Below, piece by piece: positions 58,047 to 64,000 of a DNA stretch of 64,000 bases; the first letter of the stretch is position 1; each line of letters begins with the position of its first letter. The notes beneath the pieces were generated by a model. The model was not told the origin of the DNA. It did no database searches and saw nothing but the letters and a program-made list of their open reading frames with translations. Position numbers and translations under genes: made by a program. This DNA comes from Azospirillum fermentarium (GTDB lineage: Bacteria; Pseudomonadota; Alphaproteobacteria; Azospirillales; Azospirillaceae), in the NCBI RefSeq assembly GCF_025961205.1, contig NZ_JAOQNH010000002.1, positions 89,501 through 153,500 of the forward strand. The letters run 5' to 3'.

Positions 58047-59065
58047 TTCCCCTCTTCAGCGGCGCGCAGCAGGTTGAAACGGCGGCAGTTCTCGTCGGCC
58101 TGGGCCTGGAGCCGGGCCAGCGCCGCGGCCCCGTGGGGATTGTCGGGCTTGAACAGGTGGGCGAAGCGCTTCTGCGGCTTCAGGTAGTCGGTCACCGGCA
58201 CCTTCCGCCGGATGGGGCGGGAGGCTGTGACCATCCCGTGCTCCGCCTCGAACAGGGGGAACAGGCCGCTTTCGATGGCCAGCCGGGCCAGCCGGATGGT
58301 GTCGTGGCTGGCCGACCCCCAGCCCAGCGGACAGGGCACCATGATGTGGATATAGCGCGCCCCGCGGATGCCCATGGCCCGCGTCACCTTGGCCTCCAGA
58401 TCGTGGAGATCGGCGACGGAGGCGGTGGCGACATAGGGAATGTTGTGGGCCATGGCGATCAGCGGCACGTTCTTGCCCGTGCCGAACACGTTGCCCGGCG
58501 CGTCCCCCACCGCGGGCGTGGTGGCGGTGCGCGCACCCCCCGGCGTGGCGGAGGACCGCTGCACGCCGGTGTTCATGTACGCCTCGTTGTCGTAACAGAT
58601 GTAGAGCACGTCGTCGTTGCGCTCGAACATGCCCGACAGGCAGCCGAAACCGATGTCGGTGGTGCCGCCGTCGCCCCCTTGCGCCACCACACGCACGTGA
58701 TCGCGGCCCTTCACCCGCTGGGCGGCGGCCACCCCGGCGGCCACCGCCGCGGCGTTGCCGAACAGCGAATGCATCCACGCCACCTGCCACGAGGTCTCGG
58801 GATACGGCGTGGTGAACACCTCCAGGCAGCCGGTGGCGTTGACGCAGATCAGATTGCCCTCGGCGGCCTTCAGCGCGGCGTCGATGGCATAGCGCGCCCC
58901 CAGCGCCTCGCCGCAGCCCTGACAGGCGCGGTGGCCGCAGGTGATGGCGTTGGCCCGTTCCTCCGACGCCTGCACCGTGCGCTGGCCGGGGTCGAGCAGG
59001 CGGTTGCCCACGGTCAGGGTGCCGGTCTGATAGAACTTCACGGTCTGGTTGGTCATCTGATTCAT
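58043..59065 (-). CDS. 2-oxoacid:acceptor oxidoreductase, beta subunit (TPP)
   Basis: A 340-residue thiamine-pyrophosphate subunit. ITCGHRACQGCGEALGARYA starts with the CxxC...CxxC-like cysteines of the cluster-proximal loop; VVAQGGDGGTTDIGFGCL is the TPP/Mg GDG motif and NEAYMNTGVQRSSATPGGA with GKNVPLIAMAHNIPYVATAS are highly conserved in pyruvate and related oxidoreductases. Together with the alpha subunit it decarboxylates a 2-oxoacid to acyl-CoA. It is cotranscribed with alpha (16 bases) and overlaps the flavoprotein gene by 4 bases. GGGGGGAGACGGCC precedes the ATG. Confidence 0.93.
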   Translation of the reverse strand: MNQMTNQTVKFYQTGTLTVGNRLLDPGQRTVQASEERANAITCGHRACQGCGEALGARYAIDAALKAAEGNLICVNATGCLEVFTTPYPETSWQVAWMHSLFGNAAAVAAGVAAAQRVKGRDHVRVVAQGGDGGTTDIGFGCLSGMFERNDDVLYICYDNEAYMNTGVQRSSATPGGARTATTPAVGDAPGNVFGTGKNVPLIAMAHNIPYVATASVADLHDLEAKVTRAMGIRGARYIHIMVPCPLGWGSASHDTIRLARLAIESGLFPLFEAEHGMVTASRPIRRKVPVTDYLKPQKRFAHLFKPDNPHGAAALARLQAQADENCRRFNLLRAAEEGK

Positions 59066-59080
59066 GGCCGTCTCCCCCCG

Positions 59081-60334
59081 TCACAGCGTGGTCTGGGCCG
59101 TGGCGGCCACCCGCCGCAGCACGTTTTCGGCGATCGGGCCGGAGCGGCGCTCGGCGGCCATGCGGGCGATTTCCGCCTCCACGATGTCCTCGCGCAGGTC
59201 GAGGAAATGGACGTCGTAGTGGGGTTCCGCCTCCACCCGGTCCATGAAGGCGTTCAGCGACGGCTTCAGGATCGGCCGCCCGCCCAGGCCGGCGATCAGG
59301 GTGTAGACCTTGGTCGGATGCCCGCGCAGCGCCATGCGGATGTGGGAGGCCAGGATGCCGCCCATGCCCACGGCCAGCGCCTTTTCCAACACCACCACCC
59401 GCCGCGCGCCCATCAGCGCGTGCCGCACCTCGTCCAGCGGGAAGGGGCGGAAGGCGCCGATGGAGATCACGCCGATGCGGTCCCCGGCGTCGCGCCGGTC
59501 GTCCACCATGTCCTTCAGCGTGCCGACCACCGATCCCATGGCGACCACGATGGTGTCGGCATCGTCGCAGCGGTAGCAGCGGATCAGCCCGCCGGAGTCA
59601 CGCCCGAACCGCTCCTTGAACGCGGCAGCGATTTCGGGGATGCGGTCCAGCGCCTGCATCTGCTTGTGGTGGGACAGATAGCGCACCTCCATGAAGGCGT
59701 CCGGCCCGACCATGGCGCCCATGGACACCGGGTTGGCCGGGTCCAGCACCTGCACCGGGTCGAAGGGCGGCAGGAAGGCATCGACCTGCGCTTGGTCGGG
59801 GATGTCCACCCGCTCCACCGCGTGGGTCAGGATGAAGCCGTCCACATTGACCATCACCGGGCACGACAGCTCCTCGGCCAGCTTGAACGCCTGGATGTGC
59901 AGGTCCACCGCCTCCTGGTTGGTCTCGGCGAACAGCATGATCCAGCCGGCGTCGCGCACCGACATGGCGTCGGAATGGTCGTTCCAGATGTTGATGGGGG
60001 CACCGATGGCCCGGTTGCCCAGCGTCATCACGATGGGCAGGCCGAGGCCGGAGGCGTTGTACACCGCCTCCATCATGAACAGCAGGCCCTGGCTGGCGGT
60101 GGCGGTGTAGGTGCGGGCCCCCGCCGCCGACGATCCGATGGCCACCGACAGGGCGGCGAATTCGGATTCCACGTTGATGAACTCGCAACCCCTCAGATGG
60201 CCGTCGCGCACCATCTCGCTCAACCCCTCCACGATGTGGGTCTGGGGGGTGATGGGATAGGCGCAGATGACCTCCGGCCGGCAAAGGGCGATGGCCTCGG
60301 CCATGGCGTGGCTGCCCTCGATCTGCTTCAGCAT
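59081..60334 (-). CDS. 2-oxoacid:acceptor oxidoreductase, alpha subunit
   Basis: A 417-residue subunit. AEAIALCRPEVICAYPITPQ near residue 12 is the diagnostic YPITP TPP-pyrimidine motif; NVESEFAALSVAIGSSAAGA, SQGLLFMMEAVYNASGLGLP and IGAPINIWNDHSDAMSVRDA follow. The segment DRIGVISIGAFRPFP begins the domain II/III transketolase C-terminal fold. The enzyme class covers pyruvate, 2-oxoisovalerate, indolepyruvate and phenylglyoxylate; sequence alone does not decide here, though gene order (gamma, alpha, beta, flavoprotein) is pyruvate-type. The ATG follows AGAGGACACGCC. Confidence 0.93.
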   Translation of the reverse strand: MLKQIEGSHAMAEAIALCRPEVICAYPITPQTHIVEGLSEMVRDGHLRGCEFINVESEFAALSVAIGSSAAGARTYTATASQGLLFMMEAVYNASGLGLPIVMTLGNRAIGAPINIWNDHSDAMSVRDAGWIMLFAETNQEAVDLHIQAFKLAEELSCPVMVNVDGFILTHAVERVDIPDQAQVDAFLPPFDPVQVLDPANPVSMGAMVGPDAFMEVRYLSHHKQMQALDRIPEIAAAFKERFGRDSGGLIRCYRCDDADTIVVAMGSVVGTLKDMVDDRRDAGDRIGVISIGAFRPFPLDEVRHALMGARRVVVLEKALAVGMGGILASHIRMALRGHPTKVYTLIAGLGGRPILKPSLNAFMDRVEAEPHYDVHFLDLREDIVEAEIARMAAERRSGPIAENVLRRVAATAQTTL

Positions 60335-60360
60335 GGCGTGTCCTCTGACAAGAGGGGGAA

Positions 60361-60918
60361 TCAGGTGCGGCAGTGCTCGTAGGCGGCCCAGGCGGCGCGG
60401 ACGTTCGCTTCCCCCACCGCGCCGGGGAAGGTGCGGCGGATGGCCTCGGCCACCGAGTCCATGTGGATCTGCCCGGTCACGGCGGCGAAACCGCCCAGCA
60501 GGGCGGCGTTGGGCAGGGGGCGGCCCACATGGGCGCGCGCGATGTCCGACGCCGGCACCGTGTGGGCGTGGCCGGGCGCGAAGCGGGCCATGGTGGCGGC
60601 GATGTGCAGCGCCTCGTAATCGGCGGTGGTGTTGATCAGCACATAACCGGTGTCGGGCAGCCCCTGGAACACGTCCATGGAATGGAACAGGGTGGGGTCT
60701 TGCACGATCAGCGCATCGGGAACCAGGATCGGTTCGCGGGTGCGGATTTCCTTGTCGTCGATGCGGCAGAAGGACACCACCGGCGCGCCGGTGCGTTCCG
60801 ACCCGAAGCTGGGAAACGCCTGGGCATGGCGTCCCTCCAGAAAGGCGGCGACGGAAAGCATTTCGGCTGCGGTGACCACCCCCTGGCCGCCCCGTCCGTG
60901 AAAACGGATCTGGAACAT
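60361..60918 (-). CDS. 2-oxoacid:acceptor oxidoreductase, gamma subunit
   Basis: A 185-residue subunit with the catalytic gamma motif: FQIRFHGRGGQGVVTAAEML at the start, HAQAFPSFGSERTGAPVVSF in the middle and GRPLPNAALLGGFAAVTGQI toward the end. It forms the CoA-binding part of the heterotetrameric oxidoreductase. The gamma gene leads the operon and is separated from alpha by 26 bases. ATG preceded by GGGAGGAGCTGTCCGC. The upstream region to 61037 should hold the operon promoter; no distinctive element is visible. Confidence 0.94.
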   Translation of the reverse strand: MFQIRFHGRGGQGVVTAAEMLSVAAFLEGRHAQAFPSFGSERTGAPVVSFCRIDDKEIRTREPILVPDALIVQDPTLFHSMDVFQGLPDTGYVLINTTADYEALHIAATMARFAPGHAHTVPASDIARAHVGRPLPNAALLGGFAAVTGQIHMDSVAEAIRRTFPGAVGEANVRAAWAAYEHCRT

Positions 60919-61037
60919 GCGGACAGCTCCTCCCGGAAGCGTGGCTTATGTTTTTTCCACAGTCTGCCAGGGGTTATCGGGCGGCTCATTGATCCAGCGC
61001 AAAGAGGCCGTCGGGGGACGGCCCGTGGCGATACCGG

Positions 61038-61388
61038 TCAGGGGCGGGGATCGTCGTTCAGCCGGCTTTCACCCGCCGGATCGCGCAGGATCATGGGCGT
61101 CAGCCCCCGTGTCAGTGGCGGCTGGGGGTGTGGCTGGGGTGCGGCGGAGGGAGCGGGGCCCGCAGCGGTTCCGCCGGGCGCACCGGTTCCACCGCTGGAC
61201 ATGGTACCCCCGATGGCGCCGATATAGGGGCCGACCACCGTTCCCGTCGAAACGCCGACGGCCGGCCGTTCAACGCGGGGAAGCGGCATGCTCTGTCCCG
61301 CCGCCACATCCCCCCCGCGGGCGAGACCACCGGCAGCAACCAGCACAGCGCCGCCCACGGCCGCGGTGATGCGAAGTGCGTTTCTCAT
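61038..61388 (-). CDS. Small exported protein of unknown function, Gly/Pro rich
   Basis: A 116-residue protein with a likely signal peptide (MRNALRITAAVGGAVLVAAG, cleavage near residue 25) and a low-complexity remainder: MPLPRVERPAVGVSTGTVVG, GGTGAPGGTAAGPAPSAAPQ and a proline-rich stretch. I recognise no domain. It is probably a periplasmic or surface protein. The ATG at 61388 has GGAAAGGAACCGG upstream; the frame extends to 61484 but without a better site. It lies alone between the oxoacid oxidoreductase operon and an AT-richer region. Confidence 0.6.
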   Translation of the reverse strand: MRNALRITAAVGGAVLVAAGGLARGGDVAAGQSMPLPRVERPAVGVSTGTVVGPYIGAIGGTMSSGGTGAPGGTAAGPAPSAAPQPHPQPPLTRGLTPMILRDPAGESRLNDDPRP

Positions 61389-61914
61389 CCGGTTCCTTTC
61401 CACGCGCCGCATCATCCGGGCCGGCGCGTGGGGGGATAATGGGATGTGCAACCGTTGGGCGTCAACCACCGCCTCTGTTTTCATTGCGTAACATGACGAG
61501 AAAGATCAAGGAGACGGGAACAGGGTAAAATATTTGGGGACGAATGATCGCGTATGTGATCGTTTGCCGCAGGAAATGACCCAAACCATCCATGGATTTG
61601 TTTGAGGCGGTCACCCTGCATACCTAGATATTATTGCCGGTCGCCACCGATGCCCTGCCATGATGGGAGGGTATGGAGATGCAGGCCGTCATTGTCCATT
61701 GAAAACAAGGACTTTTCCTATCATCGGCACCTTGTGCGCGACCCTGGCAGGGGGGCGGCCCGGTGCCGCTGGCCCGGCGCCGGCAACTGAGGATGTCGGA
61801 CGCGGGGGAGCGGCGGACGCCGGGACAAAGGTTTTTTTGCCGGCGGCTCCGGCGCGGAAGGGCGCATGTCCCGCACGGGGGCTGGCTCTGACACGCCAGC
61901 CCCCGTTGACGCTC
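61389..61914. other. Intergenic region, no convincing gene
   Basis: 526 bases. Bases 61480-61740 are noticeably AT-richer than the window and probably hold promoters for the small exported protein. A dyad GATCGCGTATGTGATC occurs at 61545-61560. A nine-codon frame with a GGGAGGG site occurs at 61675-61704 but its context gives no support. The end holds the hairpin listed separately. Confidence 0.5.
61876..61905 (-). terminator. Hairpin after GST/CbiX operon
   Basis: CGGGGGCTGG at 61876-61885 pairs perfectly with CCAGCCCCCG at 61896-61905 around a ten-base loop, 10 bases beyond the stop of the leftward GST gene. No T-tract follows. Confidence 0.65.
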
Positions 61915-62622
61915 TTATGCCTTGGGCGCGACGCTGGCCGCGGTCTGGCCGAACAGCACCGCCCGGCTTTCCGGGGTGGTGGGCGGGCTGACCTGATAGG
62001 CGGCGGCCTGTTCGTAGGCCCGCACCGTGGCCGGACGCGCGGCGATGGCGGTGAACCAACGCTTCAGGTCGGGGAAATCGTCCAGGTTCTGGCCCTGGCG
62101 CTCATAGGGCACGATCCAGGGATAGGCCGCCATGTCGGCGATGGTGTAATCGTCCCCGGCGATGAAGGCGCGTCCGGCCAGCCGCTTGTTCAGCACGCCG
62201 TACAGCCGGTTGGTTTCCTTCACATAGCGGTCGATGGCATAGGGCAGCTTTTCCGGGGCGTAGATGGCGAAATGGTGGTTCTGCCCGGCCATGGGCCCCA
62301 GCCCGCCCACCTGCCAGAACAGCCATTCCAGCGCCGTTTTGCGACCGCGCGGATCGGCGGGCAGGAAACGCCCGGTCTTTTCCGCCAGATACAGCAGGAT
62401 GGCACCGGATTCGAACACCGAAATGGGCTCCCCCCCATCCGCCGGGGCGTGGTCCACGATGGCCGGCATGCGGTTGTTGGGGGAAATGGCCAGGAACTCC
62501 GGCTTGAACTGGTCGCCCTTGCCGATGTTCACCGGCAGGATCCGGTACTCCAGGCCCGCTTCCTCCAGAAACAGGGTGATCTTATGGCCGTTCGGGGTTG
62601 GCCAGTAATGAAGATCGATCAC
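61915..62622 (-). CDS. Glutathione S-transferase, YfcG/YghU-like
   Basis: A 235-residue protein. DLHYWPTPNGHKITLFLEEA opens the thioredoxin fold; the T-x-N-G motif is the glutathione-thiol site of the Nu-class YfcG disulfide-bond oxidoreductases. NNRMPAIVDH has the cis-Pro and SVFESGAILLYLAEKTGRFL the glutathione carboxylate site; IADMAAYPWIVPYERQGQNL is conserved in the family. I assign the GTG at 62622, where AAAGGG lies 9 bases upstream and homology begins; there is no good ATG. It is 38 bases downstream of the CbiX-like gene on the same strand. Confidence 0.9.
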   Translation of the reverse strand: MIDLHYWPTPNGHKITLFLEEAGLEYRILPVNIGKGDQFKPEFLAISPNNRMPAIVDHAPADGGEPISVFESGAILLYLAEKTGRFLPADPRGRKTALEWLFWQVGGLGPMAGQNHHFAIYAPEKLPYAIDRYVKETNRLYGVLNKRLAGRAFIAGDDYTIADMAAYPWIVPYERQGQNLDDFPDLKRWFTAIAARPATVRAYEQAAAYQVSPPTTPESRAVLFGQTAASVAPKA

Positions 62623-62660
62623 GGCGTGAAACCCTTTCTTATATCTATCATAACGATAGG

Positions 62661-63452
62661 TTAATCCAACCGGGGCGCGGTTTCCAAGGAGATGGTGGCG
62701 TTGTCGGCCGTCTCCCACTCTTTGCGTGCGGCGCGGGCGCAGACCAGATCCACCAATCCCGGATGGCGGCCCAAGGCCGGCAGCAGCGGCGGCGCCCCAT
62801 TTCCCCCCGCTGCCAGTTCGCGCGGCAGATCCCGTTCCTCATGGTTGCCGCCGGACAGGAAGAAGGGAAACGCCACCGCCGGCCCACCGCCCGTTACCGC
62901 CGGCCACGACCGGATGAACGGTTCCTCTTCCAGAAACAGCGCTTCGGTGCGGCGGAAGCTGTGGCGGTCCTGCAGTGCGCCGGCCAGGGCGCGGGTGGCG
63001 TTGCGCGAATCCGGCCGGCGGGAGCTGCCGTGGCCCAGCACCAGGACCGTGGCAGCGGAAACCGCGATCCCGGCGTGGGCGAGGTCATCCAGAATGACAC
63101 CGCCGGCCAGCCGCGGGACCGCCGGGTCCAGCCCCAGCGGCCCGGTCAGGTGGAACTGGTGGCACCCGGCGCTGGCCGCAGCGGCTTCGGACAGCCGGCG
63201 GGGCAGGGTGATCCGCATCACGCCCCCGTCGCTGGCCAGCAGTGGCACCACCACCACTGGGCCGGGAGGCAGGGTGGCCAGCGCGTCCGCCGGGGTGGGG
63301 GATTGCAGGTGGAACCCCGCCGCCACCGCGGCGAACCCGCCGCCGCCGGGCCGGGCGCGGACCGCCGCCGCCAGCGCATCGGCCACCGCACCCCCGCGCC
63401 CGTCGGACGTGCCGTGGGCGAACAGCAGCAGAGAGGGACGGGGATAGTCCAT
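62661..63452 (-). CDS. CbiX/sirohydrochlorin chelatase-like protein
   Basis: A 263-residue protein with two halves of the CbiX/CbiK fold. LLLFAHGTSDGRGGAVADAL at the start has the first metal-binding His, and VLVLGHGSSRRPDSRNATRA near residue 142 has the second; FPFFLSGGNHEERDLPRELA supplies a third conserved His and acidic residues. Chelatases of this group insert Co or Fe into sirohydrochlorin; the fused two-domain long form is like CbiX proteins. No other corrin genes are nearby, and I see no riboswitch upstream, so a role in another metal or siroheme route is possible. The start ATG follows GAGAAAGACAAC, a fair site. It is cotranscribed with the GST. Confidence 0.75.
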   Translation of the reverse strand: MDYPRPSLLLFAHGTSDGRGGAVADALAAAVRARPGGGGFAAVAAGFHLQSPTPADALATLPPGPVVVVPLLASDGGVMRITLPRRLSEAAAASAGCHQFHLTGPLGLDPAVPRLAGGVILDDLAHAGIAVSAATVLVLGHGSSRRPDSRNATRALAGALQDRHSFRRTEALFLEEEPFIRSWPAVTGGGPAVAFPFFLSGGNHEERDLPRELAAGGNGAPPLLPALGRHPGLVDLVCARAARKEWETADNATISLETAPRLD

Positions 63453-63571
63453 GTTGTCTTTCTCATAAAAGGGTTGAGGAGACGGAGGGATGGGGTTCCT
63501 GTCGGACGCGGTGTGGAGTATCGTTGCCCTGCGGCAGCCCCGTGCCGCGGGACGAACAAGGATATGGAGCG

Positions 63572-63913
63572 ATGCTGAGGCTTTCCGAACTCGAAGCGCA
63601 GGTGTACGCCAACGGTCAGTTGGATGCGGAGGACTTCGCCAAGCTCGCCGCCAACGGTGTGAAGACCATCGTCAACAACCGCCCCGACGGTGAAGACCCC
63701 GACCAGCTTCCCGCTGCCGAAGCCGAGCGCCTGTCGGGCGAACTGGGCATGGCCTATTACTTCATCCCCGTGGGCCGCGAGGGCGTGACCCCCCAGGCGG
63801 CGGAAGCCTTTGCCAAGGTGCTGGCCGAAGCGCAGAAGCCCATCATCGCCTATTGCCGGTCGGGCATGCGTTCATCGACCCTCTACGCACACGCCCGCGC
63901 CCGCGGCGAATGA
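63572..63913 (+). CDS. Beta-lactamase hydrolase-like/TIGR01244 family phosphatase-fold protein
   Basis: A 113-residue protein of the DUF442 group. LSELEAQVYANGQLDAEDFA is the family's N-terminus, KTIVNNRPDGEDPDQLPAAE follows, and IIAYCRSGMRSSTLYAHAR holds the protein tyrosine phosphatase-like C-x5-R signature. In Blh fusions the domain adjoins a metallo-beta-lactamase/persulfide dioxygenase, linking the family to sulfide metabolism, and a sulfurtransferase role has been proposed. The ATG at 63572 follows AAGGATATGGAGCG. It is a single-gene unit ending at a strong terminator and diverges from the CbiX-like gene. Confidence 0.85.
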   Translation: MLRLSELEAQVYANGQLDAEDFAKLAANGVKTIVNNRPDGEDPDQLPAAEAERLSGELGMAYYFIPVGREGVTPQAAEAFAKVLAEAQKPIIAYCRSGMRSSTLYAHARARGE

Positions 63914-63957
63914 GCCTTCGGCACTGGGAATGGCGGCATCATGAGCGCCGGCATGCC

Positions 63958-63992
63958 AAAAGCCCCGCGGCACGGGATGCCGCGGGGCTTTT
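63958..63992 (+). terminator. Rho-independent terminator
   Basis: AAAAGCCCCGCGGCA pairs with TGCCGCGGGGCTTTT around CGGGA, a near-perfect GC stem with A and T tracts on both sides, so it works in both directions. It ends the phosphatase-fold gene. Confidence 0.93.
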
Positions 63993-64000
63993 GATGTCCC

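Noticed and set aside
61675-61704. A nine-codon frame with a GGGAGGG site
   Set aside because: No gene follows on that strand that it could control.
63453-63571. A cobalamin riboswitch before the CbiX-like gene
   Set aside because: The gap is only about 120 bases and has no B12-box-like sequence.

Overview
The window is high-GC DNA (roughly 68-70 percent by eye) with tightly packed genes, ATGA-type stop/start overlaps and strongly GC-biased third codon positions. The gene set fits an alphaproteobacterium, most likely a member of the Rhodospirillales near Azospirillum: homospermidine synthase beside an ornithine decarboxylase-like gene, a minimal EutBC, many chemoreceptor and hemerythrin genes, and a large exopolysaccharide locus. 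The taxonomic placement is inference from gene content. I see no tRNA, rRNA, insertion sequence, prophage or CRISPR array.

Bases 344-42000 are mainly a surface polysaccharide locus in several transcription units. A leftward pair (nitroreductase, Wzx-type flippase) faces a long rightward unit: pyruvyl transferase, WecB and WecC (UDP-ManNAcA synthesis), a WecG/TagA/CpsF glycosyltransferase, a Wzc-type tyrosine kinase/co-polymerase, a GT2 enzyme and a Wzy-like membrane protein. These are followed by a lipoprotein cytochrome c, a GMC flavoprotein and a small membrane protein, then an RTX-type secreted polysaccharide lyase. A chemoreceptor with a near-consensus sigma-54 promoter, EutBC, a GT4 enzyme and an Rrf2 regulator come next. 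From 37 kb back to 23.7 kb a leftward series carries a WbaP-type initiating transferase, an O-antigen ligase/Wzy protein, one GT2 and two GT4 enzymes and a polysaccharide deacetylase. It then carries an unusual module: acyl carrier protein, AMP-forming ligase, AsnB-type amidotransferase, NadE-type amidating enzyme and GNAT acetyltransferase. A second flippase and a large GH5 protein with three CBM60-like modules close the locus.

The most interesting candidate for an undescribed system is the ACP/ligase/AsnB/NadE/GNAT module at 23.7-29.8 kb. It looks like a carrier-protein route that activates, amidates and transfers an acyl group to a sugar. It resembles the accessory genes of exosortase-A loci, but no exosortase is present here.

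Bases 42-64 kb hold housekeeping and accessory genes: an MFS exporter, acireductone dioxygenase, a double-hemerythrin protein, a conserved-looking protein of unknown function, and the homospermidine pair (ODC-like plus Hss). The ODC-like gene is preceded by a roughly 350-nt leader with a 12-codon basic leader peptide. Next come an RlpA-like protein, a Cache chemoreceptor flanked by a partial duplication of the recG 5' end, RecG, bacteriohemerythrin, two GSTs, a four-gene 2-oxoacid:acceptor oxidoreductase whose ferredoxin domain is fused to a GltD-like flavoprotein, a CbiX-like protein and a small phosphatase/sulfurtransferase-like protein.
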